DNA from: an uncultured Anaerolineae bacterium
GTDB lineage: Bacteria > Chloroflexota > Anaerolineae > Aggregatilineales > Phototrophicaceae
Assembly: GCA_937944445.1 (NCBI GenBank)
Contig: CALDYP010000017.1
Span: 62,001 to 126,000 of the forward strand
Reading direction: 5' to 3'
Length of the DNA: 64,000 bases
A program made the translations under genes and the position numbers. Shown in pieces: positions 18,358 to 27,738 of the stretch; position 1 is the stretch's first letter, and each line of letters opens with the position of its first letter. Under the pieces are notes generated by a model that did no database searches, was not told the DNA's origin, and saw nothing but the letters and a program-made list of their open reading frames with translations.

Positions 18358-20139
18358 ATGACTTCAGAATTTACTGTCACGCATCGCTACCAGAGTGACA
18401 CGCGCAGCCCCTATCGCTATGTGTGGTCGCATGTGCGGCGGCACAAGCTGACGGGCATCGGCATGATCTTTGGCGGCTTCACCAACGCGGCGCTGGCCTC
18501 TCTCGTGCCAGTCTACACGGGCATGGCCTTCAACGTGTTGGAAGAACGCCCAGCAGATGTGGAGCTGCGCATCGTGCAGCTTGTGCTAGCTGTCATCATC
18601 AGCCAACTGCTGCGCATGATGCTGCAATTGATGCGCAACTTCAGTTCGGAGCTGTTCGCGCAGCGCATCGAGCGCGACGTGCGCGATGAGGTCTACGCCA
18701 GCCTGCTGGGCAAGAGCATGACCTTCCACGACATGCACCCCGTTGGCGAGATCATGGCGCGCGTGACGAACGACGTGCGCGAGATGAACTTCATGATGAA
18801 CCCGGGCTTCAACCTGCTGATCGGCAGCGGCTTCTTCTTGCTCACGCCGCTGCTCGTCACGCCGACGATTTACCCGAGTTTGATCTTGATCCCGCTGGTG
18901 TTCGTCGTCTTGTATGCGTGGATGCAGTGGTACTTCGTCATGCGGCTGAACCCGCTGGCGGAGCAGGTGCGCGCCAGCTTCGGCGTTATGAACGCGCGCC
19001 TTGCCGAATCGCTCGACGGCTTGCAGGTCGTCAAGGGCACGGCACAGGAAGAAGCCGAGATGAGCCGCTTCCTCGCGTTGGTCAACCGCTATCGGGACAA
19101 CTACATCCGTCAGGGGGGCGTTGAGGCGCGCTATCTGCCGTTCTTGTGGCTGAACGCGGCCATCGCGTTGGGCGTGATCCAGTGCATCGATCTGTTCAAC
19201 GCTGGCCGCATCAACACTGGCGACATCGTGAACTACGTGGGGCAGGTGTCGCTGTTTGGGTTTCCGGTGTTCACGTCGGTGTTTTCGCTCTCGCGCATTT
19301 CTTCGGGGCTGGCGGGGGCCAAGCGCATCATCGACATCATCAACACCCACGCTGAGCTTGACCAGCCGCATGACGGCTACAACCAGCCGATGCGCGGGGA
19401 CATCACGTTCGAGAACGTCAGCTTTGGCTATCGTGATGGGCGGACGGTGCTGCACAACCTGAGTTTCAGCGTCAAAGCGGGGCAGACGCTGGCCATCGTC
19501 GGCCAGACGGGCAGCGGCAAGACGACGCTCACCAAGCTCATCAACCGCATCTACGACGCGACGGAAGGCCGCGTGCTGATCGACGGGGTGGACGTGCGCG
19601 AGTGGGATTTGGGGGCGCTGCGCCAGCAGATCAGCGTGATCGAGCAGGACATCTTCCTGTTCAGCCGGTCGGTCACGGGCAACATCGCCTTCGGGGTGGA
19701 CGAGCTAGACATGGCGCGGGTGGAGGACGCCGCCCGCAAGGCGCAGGCCTACGATTTCATCATGGACATGCCCGACGGCTTTGAAACGGTGGTCGGGCAG
19801 CGCGGTGTGACGCTCAGCGGCGGCCAGCGCCAGCGCTTGGCGATTGCGCGCGCCTTCCAGAGCGACCCGCCCGTTTTGATCCTCGACGACAGCACATCCG
19901 CCATCGACAGCGCCACCGAGGATCGCATTCAGCGCGCGATCTGGTCGGCGGCCAAAGGGCGCACGACGATTTTGATCACGCATCGTTTGTCGCAAATCCG
20001 TTGGGCGGATCACATCATCGTGCTCAAGCAGGGGCGCATCGTGGCACAGGGCACACACGACGATTTGTTGAGCAGCAGCGAGGCTTACCGCCGCATCTTC
20101 GCCCGCTACGAAGCGCCGCGCGCGGTCGAGACCACTTAG
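18358..20139 (+). CDS. ABC exporter half-transporter with degenerate ATP site (heterodimer subunit A)
   Basis: 593 residues: six-helix exporter transmembrane domain (about 30-320) followed by an ATPase domain. Walker A GQTGSGKTT, an intact signature LSGGQ (486-490) and Walker B LILDDST, where Asp511 stands at the usual catalytic glutamate. Heterodimeric exporters such as TM287/288 and BmrCD have this kind of split: one subunit with a degenerate Walker B, the other with a degenerate signature, which is what the next gene shows. Probably exports a lipid, peptide or glycolipid. The neighbouring GT-C-like genes make an envelope substrate plausible but not proven. Confidence 0.88.
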   Translation: MTSEFTVTHRYQSDTRSPYRYVWSHVRRHKLTGIGMIFGGFTNAALASLVPVYTGMAFNVLEERPADVELRIVQLVLAVIISQLLRMMLQLMRNFSSELFAQRIERDVRDEVYASLLGKSMTFHDMHPVGEIMARVTNDVREMNFMMNPGFNLLIGSGFFLLTPLLVTPTIYPSLILIPLVFVVLYAWMQWYFVMRLNPLAEQVRASFGVMNARLAESLDGLQVVKGTAQEEAEMSRFLALVNRYRDNYIRQGGVEARYLPFLWLNAAIALGVIQCIDLFNAGRINTGDIVNYVGQVSLFGFPVFTSVFSLSRISSGLAGAKRIIDIINTHAELDQPHDGYNQPMRGDITFENVSFGYRDGRTVLHNLSFSVKAGQTLAIVGQTGSGKTTLTKLINRIYDATEGRVLIDGVDVREWDLGALRQQISVIEQDIFLFSRSVTGNIAFGVDELDMARVEDAARKAQAYDFIMDMPDGFETVVGQRGVTLSGGQRQRLAIARAFQSDPPVLILDDSTSAIDSATEDRIQRAIWSAAKGRTTILITHRLSQIRWADHIIVLKQGRIVAQGTHDDLLSSSEAYRRIFARYEAPRAVETT

Positions 20140-20150
20140 GACAAAGCGCT

Positions 20151-21971
20151 ATGGGATTCTTAGGCAACCTCCAAGCAGACAAATACGACCGCAGCTACAG
20201 CGACAGCTACCTAGCCGCGCGCCTGTGGCGTTACATCAGCGCCTATCGTCTGTACGTATTTGGGATCGTGAGCGCGTTTACGCTGGTGGCGATTGTCTCT
20301 GCGCTGCGCACGGTGTGGATCGCGGCGGCGGTCGATCAGCTCGTCAACCCTGACGGCAGCCTGACCATCCTGCTGATCGCGCTGTTGATCTCACCGTTCA
20401 TCGAGTACTACATCAACGCGCTGCGGCGGTGGTGGCTCTCGGTGGTGATCGGCAACTTGATCGCCAAGATGCGCGAGGACGCCTTCCGCGCGGCCATCAA
20501 CCGTGACCTGTCGTTCTACGACACGAACAAGACGGGCAAGATCGTCAGCCGCATCACAAGCGACACGCAGGAATTCGGGGACATCATGCTGGCCACGAGC
20601 GATGTCGTCTCGCAGTTGATTGCCGTCGTGTTCTTGACCGGGGTGCTGCTTCAGCGCTCGATCGAGTTGAGCGTGGTGCTGTTCTTGACGCTGCCGATGT
20701 ACATCGTCGCGGTGCGGGTGTTCCGCTGGTTGGCGCGGCGGGCGACGCGGCAGGGGTCACGGGCGATGGCGCTGGTCAACGACAACATCCAAGAGAGCGT
20801 GACGGGCATCAGCGTCGCCAAGAACTTCCGCCGCGAGGCGATGATCTACGACGAGTTTTCAGAGATCAACCGCACGAGCTACCAGATCAACGTGCGGCGC
20901 GGCTTTGTGCTGGCGATGGTGTTCCCGGTGCTGAACGGTCTGGTGGGCCTCTCGATCGGCGCGGTGCTGTTCGTTGGGGCGCGCTTGGTGCTGAACTTCA
21001 GCATGGGGCCGGGCGACCTGTTCTTGTTCATGCAGGCGGTCGATCGCTTCTTCTTCCCTGTCATCAACCTTGCGTCGTTCTGGAGCCAATTTCAGCAGGG
21101 CCTCAGCGCGCTAGAGCGGGTGTTCGCCCTCATCGACGTGGAGAACACCATCCAACAGACGGATGACCGCCCTGCGGACGACCTGCGCGGGCAGATTGAG
21201 TTCCGCGGCGTGGACTTCGCCTACGTCGGAAGCCAGTACGTGCTCAAAGACTTCAACTTGTCGATCCGCGCGGGCGAGACGGTGGCGTTTGTCGGCCACA
21301 CCGGCAGCGGCAAGAGCACGATCGCCAAGCTGGTGACGCGCTTTTACGAGTTTCAAGGTGGCCAGATCTTGATCGATGGGCAGGACATCCGCTCGTTTAA
21401 CCTGCGGTCGTATCGGGCGCGGTTGGGGATCGTGCCCCAGCAGCCGTTCTTGTTCAGCGGCACGATCCTTGAGAACATCCGCTTTGCGCGGCCTGACGCC
21501 ACTGATGAAGAGATCGAAGCGCTGGCGCGCAGCGTGGGCGATGGCGAATGGCTCGAGACGCTGCCGGATGGCCTCTACAGCGACGTAGGCGAGCGCGGCA
21601 GCCGCCTGAGCATGGGGCAGCGCCAACTGGTGAGCTTGCTGCGGGTGATGGTGCAGCGCCCGGCCATCTTCATCCTCGACGAGGCCACCGCCAGCATCGA
21701 CCCGTTCACAGAGATGCAAATTCAGGACGCGGTGGATCGACTGCTCGCGCAATCCACGTCGATCTTGATCGCACACCGCTTGAGCACAGTGCGCCGCGCA
21801 GATCGCATCATCGTGCTGCGCGAGGGACAGATCATCGAGCAGGGCAATCACGATTCGTTGATGGCGGCGGGTGGCCACTACGCTGAGCTGTATGACACCT
21901 ACTTCCGCCATCAGAGCTTGGACTACGTCGAGCGCGCCCGCGAGACGCTGAGCGCTGTTCCGGGCGATTAA
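20151..21971 (+). CDS. ABC exporter half-transporter with catalytic Walker B (heterodimer subunit B)
   Basis: 606 residues: six-helix exporter domain, then an ATPase domain with Walker A GHTGSGKST, Walker B FILDEATASID with catalytic Glu511, but a deviant signature LSMGQ (486-490). It therefore complements subunit A: the good site pairs its Walker motifs with subunit A's LSGGQ, while the other site is degenerate on both sides. The ATG at 20151 is 11 nt after the subunit A stop; a longer open frame reading back into that gene is not credible. The pair forms a two-gene operon. Confidence 0.88.
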   Translation: MGFLGNLQADKYDRSYSDSYLAARLWRYISAYRLYVFGIVSAFTLVAIVSALRTVWIAAAVDQLVNPDGSLTILLIALLISPFIEYYINALRRWWLSVVIGNLIAKMREDAFRAAINRDLSFYDTNKTGKIVSRITSDTQEFGDIMLATSDVVSQLIAVVFLTGVLLQRSIELSVVLFLTLPMYIVAVRVFRWLARRATRQGSRAMALVNDNIQESVTGISVAKNFRREAMIYDEFSEINRTSYQINVRRGFVLAMVFPVLNGLVGLSIGAVLFVGARLVLNFSMGPGDLFLFMQAVDRFFFPVINLASFWSQFQQGLSALERVFALIDVENTIQQTDDRPADDLRGQIEFRGVDFAYVGSQYVLKDFNLSIRAGETVAFVGHTGSGKSTIAKLVTRFYEFQGGQILIDGQDIRSFNLRSYRARLGIVPQQPFLFSGTILENIRFARPDATDEEIEALARSVGDGEWLETLPDGLYSDVGERGSRLSMGQRQLVSLLRVMVQRPAIFILDEATASIDPFTEMQIQDAVDRLLAQSTSILIAHRLSTVRRADRIIVLREGQIIEQGNHDSLMAAGGHYAELYDTYFRHQSLDYVERARETLSAVPGD

Positions 21972-22001
21972 CCTATCCTACAAGACGCGCGCCCGCACTT
22001 T

Positions 22002-22018
22002 CACGTATAATATACGTG
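22002..22018. promoter_or_regulatory. Palindrome CACGTATAATATACGTG containing the -10 hexamer
   Basis: An exact 8-bp inverted repeat with one central base; the TATAAT at 22006-22011 is embedded in it, 27 nt before the next start codon. No good -35 is seen. Candidate operator and promoter of the gene at 22038. Confidence 0.5.
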
Positions 22019-22037
22019 TTAACAGTGAGGGAAACAC

Positions 22038-24575
22038 ATGGAAAAGTTCCGAAACTACGCGCTGCGGGCTGCTCGCCGCTTGGGGCAGTTGGTCGTCAAG
22101 GGCGGTGAGTGGCTTTACCTGCGGTTAGAGCGGCTGTTGGCAGTCCTGTATCAACTGCTGGCGCGAATTCCGCTGACGCCGCTTCAGTGGGTGCTCGTAA
22201 TCTACCTCCTGTTGGGCGTTGTGTATGCGCTGGCGACGCCGCCGTTTGAAGCGTCTGATGAGCTTCAGCATGTAGCGTATGTCGATGCGCTGCGCCGTGG
22301 CGAGCTGCCAACGCTGCAAGCGGGGTCGCTCGTGGGCGAGCAGGCGGCGCAGCCTCCAGCGTACTACGCGCTCGCGGCAGTGCTGACGCTGCCGTTTGAG
22401 CCGTTCCGGCTGCAAGAGCAGATCGTGCTGAACCCGTTCGTCGCGCGGGATGACCCGTTCGCGTTTGGCAACAAGAACCTGCTGCTGCCGACGCCGCAGC
22501 CGCCCGACGCTGCGCCGGTGCTGCTGCTGCGCTTGGTGAACGTGCTGCTGGGCGTGGTCACGATCTGGGGCGCGTGGCAGGCTGGCAAGCTGCTGAACGC
22601 GCGGCGGCCTGCGATTGCGCTGCTGGCGGCTTCTCTGACGGCTTTCAACCCGATGTTCATCTTCGTCAGCGCGTCGGTCGGCAATCTGCCGCTGGCGATG
22701 GCGCTCAACGCGCTGCTGATTGCGGGGATGATGTACACGCTGCGCGATGGGCTGCGGCTGCCGCTGGCGGTGGGGGGCGGTGTGCTGATCGGCGTGGCAG
22801 CAGCAGTGCATCTGAGCGCCTTGCTGGTAGGCGTGGTGTGGCTGCTGGTGGGCGTGTATGTCTCGGTGCGGGGGCAAACGTGGCGAGCGCTGGCGGCGTT
22901 TGTGCTGGCAACAGCGGCGGCGGTGCTCGTCGTGTTGGGTTGGTGGGCAGCGCGCAACGTTGACCTCTACGGCGACCTGCTCGGCTGGCAGGCGTGGCAG
23001 ATGTTGTTTGCCACGCGAACGAGCGCGCCGGGCCTCGACAGCGTGCTGTTCGAGTGGGCGCACTTCCGCCGTTCGTTCTGGGGCATATTTGGCGTGGGCA
23101 ACATCGCACTGGGCGATTTCGCCTATGCACTGCTCGACCTGCTGGTTTTTATCGCGCTGGCGGGGGTGGGCTTCATGGTGATGCAGCTCTACGCCATTCG
23201 TGATTTTGCCCATGCGCGCCGCGAGCTGTTCAACGTGACGGCGCTGCTTGGGGTGGTGCTGCTGGCCGTGGCGACGTATTGGGTGCAGTCTGGCGCGCAG
23301 CGCTTCGTCAGCGGAACGGTGGTGTTCCCTGTCATGGCGGCCATCATGCCGGTGCTGGCTGTGGGCTTCATCGAGGTGGTGTGGTGGCTGCTCTTCCTGC
23401 TGACGCCGCCCGATCGCTCTTACGTGCGGGCGGGGGATGCTGTCCCCAACGAGGCGCTTGAACCCAATTCGGTGTGGTCGGCGCGTCTGCTGATGTTCGT
23501 GGCGGTGATCACCCCGTTCATCACGATTGCGCCGACGTATGCGCCGATTACGCCCGTCGTGAACGTCGCGCCCGGCGCGCGCGAGGTCTACGCCCGCTAT
23601 GGCGATGTAGAGTTGATCGCCTACGACACGGACTTCACGCGGTTCTTGCCCGGCCAGCTCGTGCCTGTCACGCTTTACTGGCGAGTAATCGAGCCGTCCG
23701 ACACGGATTGGATGATCACGCTGGCGCTGCTGCCGCCGGATGGGAACCAACTCAGCCGCCTTGACACCTTCCCCGGGTGGGGTCGCCTGCGCACGAGCAC
23801 ATGGCAACCCGGCAGCGTCTACGCGGACACGTACTATCTGCGGCTTGACCCGTTCTTGGGCGGCAACTTCCAACTGAAGCTGTACGTTCAATGGTGGGAC
23901 ACGGCTGCTGCGCGTCACATCCCGCCTGTGAACGGCGCAGGGGAGCCGATCCCGTCGGTGCTGCTGGAGATGGGCGCACTGACCTTCCCGCGCGTGGGGA
24001 TGGACGCGCTGGCGACGCTCACCATGATCGAGCCGCGCCTGCGCGAGTTCGGCGGTCTGCTGCGCCTCGATCAGTTCGACTTCGACCGTGAGACCTATCA
24101 GACGGCGCTCATCTGGGAGGCGATGCGCCCGATGGAGGTCGATTACACGATGTTCGTGCAAATCCTCAACAGCGACAATCAGATCGTCGGCCAGCACGAC
24201 ACGCGCCCTGCCCTGCCCACGCGCTATTGGAACTTCGGCGAGCGCCACTTGACGGATCACATCCTCTTGACGGATGGGCCGCTGCCGCCCGGCCCGTATC
24301 GCGTGATCGTGGGGGTGTATCAGCTTGAGACGATGGAGCGGCTGCCGGTGGGCTTCAACCCTGAAGCCGAGGTAGAAGAACCGCACGATTACGTGCTGCT
24401 GTTCGAATTTGAGATCACTGAAGATGGCCAGCTCGTGTCAGAGCGGTTAGATCAACTGCTGCCCGCGCCAGCAGCGCCCACGCTTGAGACCACCCCTGAC
24501 GAGGACAGCGACCTAGCGCCAGCGTCCGACGCAGACGCCATCGCTGCGCCGCTTGCGCCGACGGACGCGCCCTAG
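22038..24575 (+). CDS. Polytopic GT-C-like (DUF2142/GT39-like) membrane protein with two beta modules
   Basis: 845 residues. After an amphipathic N-terminus come a membrane helix and a first loop with PFEASDELQHVAYVDALRRG and AQPPAYYAL, the acidic-loop pattern of GT-C enzymes and DUF2142 proteins. About ten more helices run to residue 500. The C-terminal 340 residues are extracytoplasmic and contain two copies of the module shared with neighbouring genes (PVTLYWRVIEPSDTDW; ALIWEAMRPMEVDYT ... PPGPYRVIVGVYQL), ending in a Pro/Asp/Ala-rich tail. GAGGGA precedes the ATG. Its stop shares the CTAG with the convergent next gene. A role in surface glycan transfer is inferred from the fold pattern only. 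Confidence 0.68.
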   Translation: MEKFRNYALRAARRLGQLVVKGGEWLYLRLERLLAVLYQLLARIPLTPLQWVLVIYLLLGVVYALATPPFEASDELQHVAYVDALRRGELPTLQAGSLVGEQAAQPPAYYALAAVLTLPFEPFRLQEQIVLNPFVARDDPFAFGNKNLLLPTPQPPDAAPVLLLRLVNVLLGVVTIWGAWQAGKLLNARRPAIALLAASLTAFNPMFIFVSASVGNLPLAMALNALLIAGMMYTLRDGLRLPLAVGGGVLIGVAAAVHLSALLVGVVWLLVGVYVSVRGQTWRALAAFVLATAAAVLVVLGWWAARNVDLYGDLLGWQAWQMLFATRTSAPGLDSVLFEWAHFRRSFWGIFGVGNIALGDFAYALLDLLVFIALAGVGFMVMQLYAIRDFAHARRELFNVTALLGVVLLAVATYWVQSGAQRFVSGTVVFPVMAAIMPVLAVGFIEVVWWLLFLLTPPDRSYVRAGDAVPNEALEPNSVWSARLLMFVAVITPFITIAPTYAPITPVVNVAPGAREVYARYGDVELIAYDTDFTRFLPGQLVPVTLYWRVIEPSDTDWMITLALLPPDGNQLSRLDTFPGWGRLRTSTWQPGSVYADTYYLRLDPFLGGNFQLKLYVQWWDTAAARHIPPVNGAGEPIPSVLLEMGALTFPRVGMDALATLTMIEPRLREFGGLLRLDQFDFDRETYQTALIWEAMRPMEVDYTMFVQILNSDNQIVGQHDTRPALPTRYWNFGERHLTDHILLTDGPLPPGPYRVIVGVYQLETMERLPVGFNPEAEVEEPHDYVLLFEFEITEDGQLVSERLDQLLPAPAAPTLETTPDEDSDLAPASDADAIAAPLAPTDAP

Positions 24576-26491
24576 TCTAACCGCACGCTGATGAGCTGGC
24601 CGCCCGCGTTGCCGAGCGCGTCCAGCCAGTCGAGGTTGACGTACTCGCCCGCGCGCGCACCGAGCTGATACAGCCCCACGCGCAGCTCGGCCGTGCCAGC
24701 GGGCAGGCGCAGCGGCACGTCGATCAGCAGCAGGTCGCCCGCGCACCAGTGAACCCCGTGCAAGAAGCGGCCATCGCGCTGCCCCAACGCCGAGCCGTCG
24801 GCAGCGTAGGCTTGCACGGTGTACTGAAAGTCCGCCCCGCGGGTGGGTGGGCTGGTGATGCGCCAGTGGAGCGTGACCTGCTCCTCGCCCACGTCGAGGC
24901 CGAGGAAGGCCGCCCCCTCGCTGAAGCGCGTCTCGCCTGCGTCATAGGCGGGCGATGGCCGCAGCAGGGGCGGCAGGCGCAGCACGGTAAACGGCTCGGT
25001 GCGGCGCGCGGTGAGCGTGAACCCACCCTGAGCAGCAGCCAAATAGAACGCTGCGTTTTGGCTCGCACGTCCATCAGGCGCGATGAGCACTGCTGTATCG
25101 CCTGATGGGTAGAGCCGATAGCCATCACTGAGGGTGCGCGTGCAGGTGGTGCGCTCGCGCAGCAGCGTGTGCCACACCGCTACGTCGTGCTTGAGATCCC
25201 ACGCCATGCCGTCGCTGACGACGAGGGCGCTGTCTGATTCAGCGAGCGCGTCGCGCACGGTCAGCAAGTAGGCGAGGGGCGTCGTGAAGTCCGGGTAGCT
25301 GAACGGGTGGCTGCTGGTGACCGTCAGCGTGTGTGCCCAGTGGCCGGCTGGCAGCAGCAGCAGCGCCCCGAGCAGGGCGCGGCGCAGCGGGGCAGCGGGC
25401 AATCGCTCCAGCACTGTGACGACGCCGCAGGCGGTTAACGCTGCCAGCGCGGGCAGCGACGCCACGTAGTAATGGACGTAAGAGGGCGTGAGGGGGATCG
25501 TCAGCAGCAGGGCCGGGCCACCCCCCCACCAGAGCAGCGCCCAGCGCAGCGGGTGGCGTTGGCGCATGAGCGCGACCGCTCCCACCGCGGCCAAAGCGAC
25601 CCACGGCGCGCCGAACAGCAGCAGCACAAGCGGCGCGGGCGCGGCGCGGTTGGCGGTCTCAACGTCGATCTGGCCGCTAGCGAGGGTCAGGATTTGCGCG
25701 AGCGCGAGGCCGAGCGGCAGGTCATCGGCGCTGTGCGGGGCGCGGTTGAGGGCATCGGTGATGCGCGTGGGGTCTGTTTGCAGCGTATCCCATAGGCCGA
25801 GCGCGTAAGGCGTGACCACGGCGGCGCTTAGCAGCAGGCCGCTGAACAGCGCTCGCCACGAGAGGCTGCGTCGATAGGCGATCAGGGCGAGGGGGTAGAT
25901 CGGCAGCAGCGCCCACGCCGCAAAGTGGATCTGCACGGCGAACACGCCGACGGGCAGCGCCAGTGCTTGCAGCCAGCGGTGGCGCGTCGTCAGCCCATAG
26001 AGCAGCAGCACGAGGCTGAGCAGCAAGAACGGCGTGTGAAAATCCTGCGCCCAAATCTTGCGGCTGTACCAGATCGCCCACGGGCTGACAGCGTAGAGCG
26101 CCGCCCCAGTCAGCGCAGCGCTGAGCGGCAGAACGCGCCGCAGCAGCGCGTAGAGCAGCCCGACCCCCGCAACGTTGAGCAGCATCACGTAGATCACGGC
26201 AAGCGCAGGGTCAGGGCTGAGCGCGAAAGGCACGGCCATCGCGTAGACGCTGGCGGGCGGGTTCGGGATGCCCGTGCTGGAGAGGATGCCCGTCAGCGGC
26301 AGGCGGCCCTCGCGCGCCATCTCCTGCGCTAGCGTGACGAGCATCGCGTCATCGTGGAAGTACTCAACGTAGGTGGGATAGGCTAACCGCAGCGCCGCCG
26401 CTGTGAACAGCACCGCCGCCAATGCGACCCACTCCCACCGCAGGCGTGCCAGATCACTCAAGTTCAACGGCCATCGCCACCGCTTCCCCAC
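24572..26491 (-). CDS. GT39-family-like polytopic membrane glycosyltransferase
   Basis: 639 residues resembling ArnT/PMT-type GT-C proteins: first helix WVALAAVLFTAAALRLAYP, a first loop with the acidic pair YFHDDAMLVTLAQEMAREG, a proline-rich GIPNPPASVY segment and about ten helices. A C-terminal extracytoplasmic part has the shared beta module (VTLHWRITSPP ... LRVGLYQLG). The start is uncertain: GTG 26491 gives a 38-nt overlap with the thiolase gene, but no good ribosome-binding site is visible and a start nearer 26461 is possible. It would be co-transcribed with the thiolase. Stop codon TAG at 24574-24572 overlaps that of the convergent gene. Confidence 0.72.
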   Translation of the reverse strand: MGKRWRWPLNLSDLARLRWEWVALAAVLFTAAALRLAYPTYVEYFHDDAMLVTLAQEMAREGRLPLTGILSSTGIPNPPASVYAMAVPFALSPDPALAVIYVMLLNVAGVGLLYALLRRVLPLSAALTGAALYAVSPWAIWYSRKIWAQDFHTPFLLLSLVLLLYGLTTRHRWLQALALPVGVFAVQIHFAAWALLPIYPLALIAYRRSLSWRALFSGLLLSAAVVTPYALGLWDTLQTDPTRITDALNRAPHSADDLPLGLALAQILTLASGQIDVETANRAAPAPLVLLLFGAPWVALAAVGAVALMRQRHPLRWALLWWGGGPALLLTIPLTPSYVHYYVASLPALAALTACGVVTVLERLPAAPLRRALLGALLLLPAGHWAHTLTVTSSHPFSYPDFTTPLAYLLTVRDALAESDSALVVSDGMAWDLKHDVAVWHTLLRERTTCTRTLSDGYRLYPSGDTAVLIAPDGRASQNAAFYLAAAQGGFTLTARRTEPFTVLRLPPLLRPSPAYDAGETRFSEGAAFLGLDVGEEQVTLHWRITSPPTRGADFQYTVQAYAADGSALGQRDGRFLHGVHWCAGDLLLIDVPLRLPAGTAELRVGLYQLGARAGEYVNLDWLDALGNAGGQLISVRLD

Positions 26492-27665
26492 CGCCGAGGC
26501 AGAGCGCCGCGACGCCGCGCTTGAGGCCGCGGTCTTTCAGCGCGTGGATCAGCGTTACGAGCACGCGCGAGCCGCTTGAGCCGAGCGGATGCCCTAGCGC
26601 GATTGCGCCGCCGTGGACGTTGATTTTCTCCAGCGGGATGTTGTGCCCCTCGCTCGCCAGCCCGCGCATGTCCGCCAGTACCTGCGCGGCGAACGCCTCG
26701 TTGAACTCGTATAAATCGACGTCCTCGGCGCGCCAGCCGGCTTTTTGCAGCACGACTGGCACGGCTTTCACCGGCGCGTAAAAGATCCACTTAGGATCCA
26801 CCGCAGCGTGGCCGTAGGCGACGATGCGGGCGAGTGGGGCATGGCCATGTGCTTCGGCATAGGCGCGGCTGCTGACCACCACCGCGGACGCGCCGTCGTT
26901 CATGCCGGGGGCGTTGCCCGCCGTGACGCGGCCATCGGCTTCAAAGGCGGGTTTGAGCGCCGCCAGCGCCTCGATCGACGTGTCCGGGCGGATCGCCTCG
27001 TCGCGGTCGATAACAGTGTCACCCTTGCGGCCTTTGATCACCACCGGTGCGATCTCGGCGCTGAACTTGCCGCCCTCCGTGGCGGCGTGGGCGAGGTGAT
27101 GGCTGCGGGCGGCGAAGGCGTCCATCTCCGCGCGGGTGACTTCCATCTCGCGGGCGATGAACTCAGCGGCGTTGCCCATGCCCCAATTGACCAGCGAGCA
27201 CCACAAGCCGTCTGTGTGCAGGGCGTCGCGCAGTTGGATCGGGCCGTATTTGTGGCCGCTGCGCACGCTGTCATTGAGGTAGGGCGCGCGGCTCATGCTC
27301 TCGACGCCGCCTGCTAGGTACAGGTCGCCGTCGTCGGCACGGATGGCCTGCGCGGCGGACATCACCGCGCGTAGGCCGCTCCCGCAGACCTTGTTCACGG
27401 TGTAGCCGCCCACGGCATCCGGCAGGCCAGCCGCGAGGCTGATCTGCCGCGGCAGGGCTTGACCTGTGCCAGCGCTGACGACGTTGCCAACGATCACCTC
27501 GTTCACGTCGGCGGCGGATGCGCCGCTGCGTTCCAACGCCGCGCGGAAGGCGACTGCCCCCAGCTCGGCGGCGCTCAAGCCGGCCAGCGCCCCCAGAAAT
27601 TTGCCTTGTGGCGTGCGCGCTCCGCTCAAGATGAGCGCGTCGCGGGGTGTTTTGTCGGGTGTCAT
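26454..27665 (-). CDS. Acetyl-CoA C-acyltransferase (thiolase)
   Basis: 403-residue thiolase-fold enzyme catalysing reversible Claisen condensation or cleavage between acyl-CoAs. Active-site residues are all present: nucleophile Cys94 in NKVCGSGLRAV, the NEAF motif (EFNEAFAAQ), His in GGAIALGHPLGSSG, and the second Cys in ALCLGGGEA. Acetoacetyl-CoA thiolase (AtoB/PhaA) length and motifs fit; it could take the acetoacetate arising from HMG-CoA at the end of leucine catabolism, though it lies 12 kb from that operon. ATG 27665 follows AAGGAT by about 7 nt. No downstream 3-hydroxyacyl-CoA dehydrogenase is present. Confidence 0.88.
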   Translation of the reverse strand: MTPDKTPRDALILSGARTPQGKFLGALAGLSAAELGAVAFRAALERSGASAADVNEVIVGNVVSAGTGQALPRQISLAAGLPDAVGGYTVNKVCGSGLRAVMSAAQAIRADDGDLYLAGGVESMSRAPYLNDSVRSGHKYGPIQLRDALHTDGLWCSLVNWGMGNAAEFIAREMEVTRAEMDAFAARSHHLAHAATEGGKFSAEIAPVVIKGRKGDTVIDRDEAIRPDTSIEALAALKPAFEADGRVTAGNAPGMNDGASAVVVSSRAYAEAHGHAPLARIVAYGHAAVDPKWIFYAPVKAVPVVLQKAGWRAEDVDLYEFNEAFAAQVLADMRGLASEGHNIPLEKINVHGGAIALGHPLGSSGSRVLVTLIHALKDRGLKRGVAALCLGGGEAVAMAVELE

Positions 27666-27738
27666 CAATCGATCCTTTAAAATAATCTTGTTTGTTGGGC
27701 CATTATAGCGGTGATGCTGCCTGCGCGACTATGACCGT

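Noticed and set aside
22125-24386. A 753-codon open frame on the minus strand
   Set aside because: Antisense to the GT-C gene at 22038-24575; its product is dominated by His, Arg and Gln with no family motif, the typical GC-rich shadow of a real gene.
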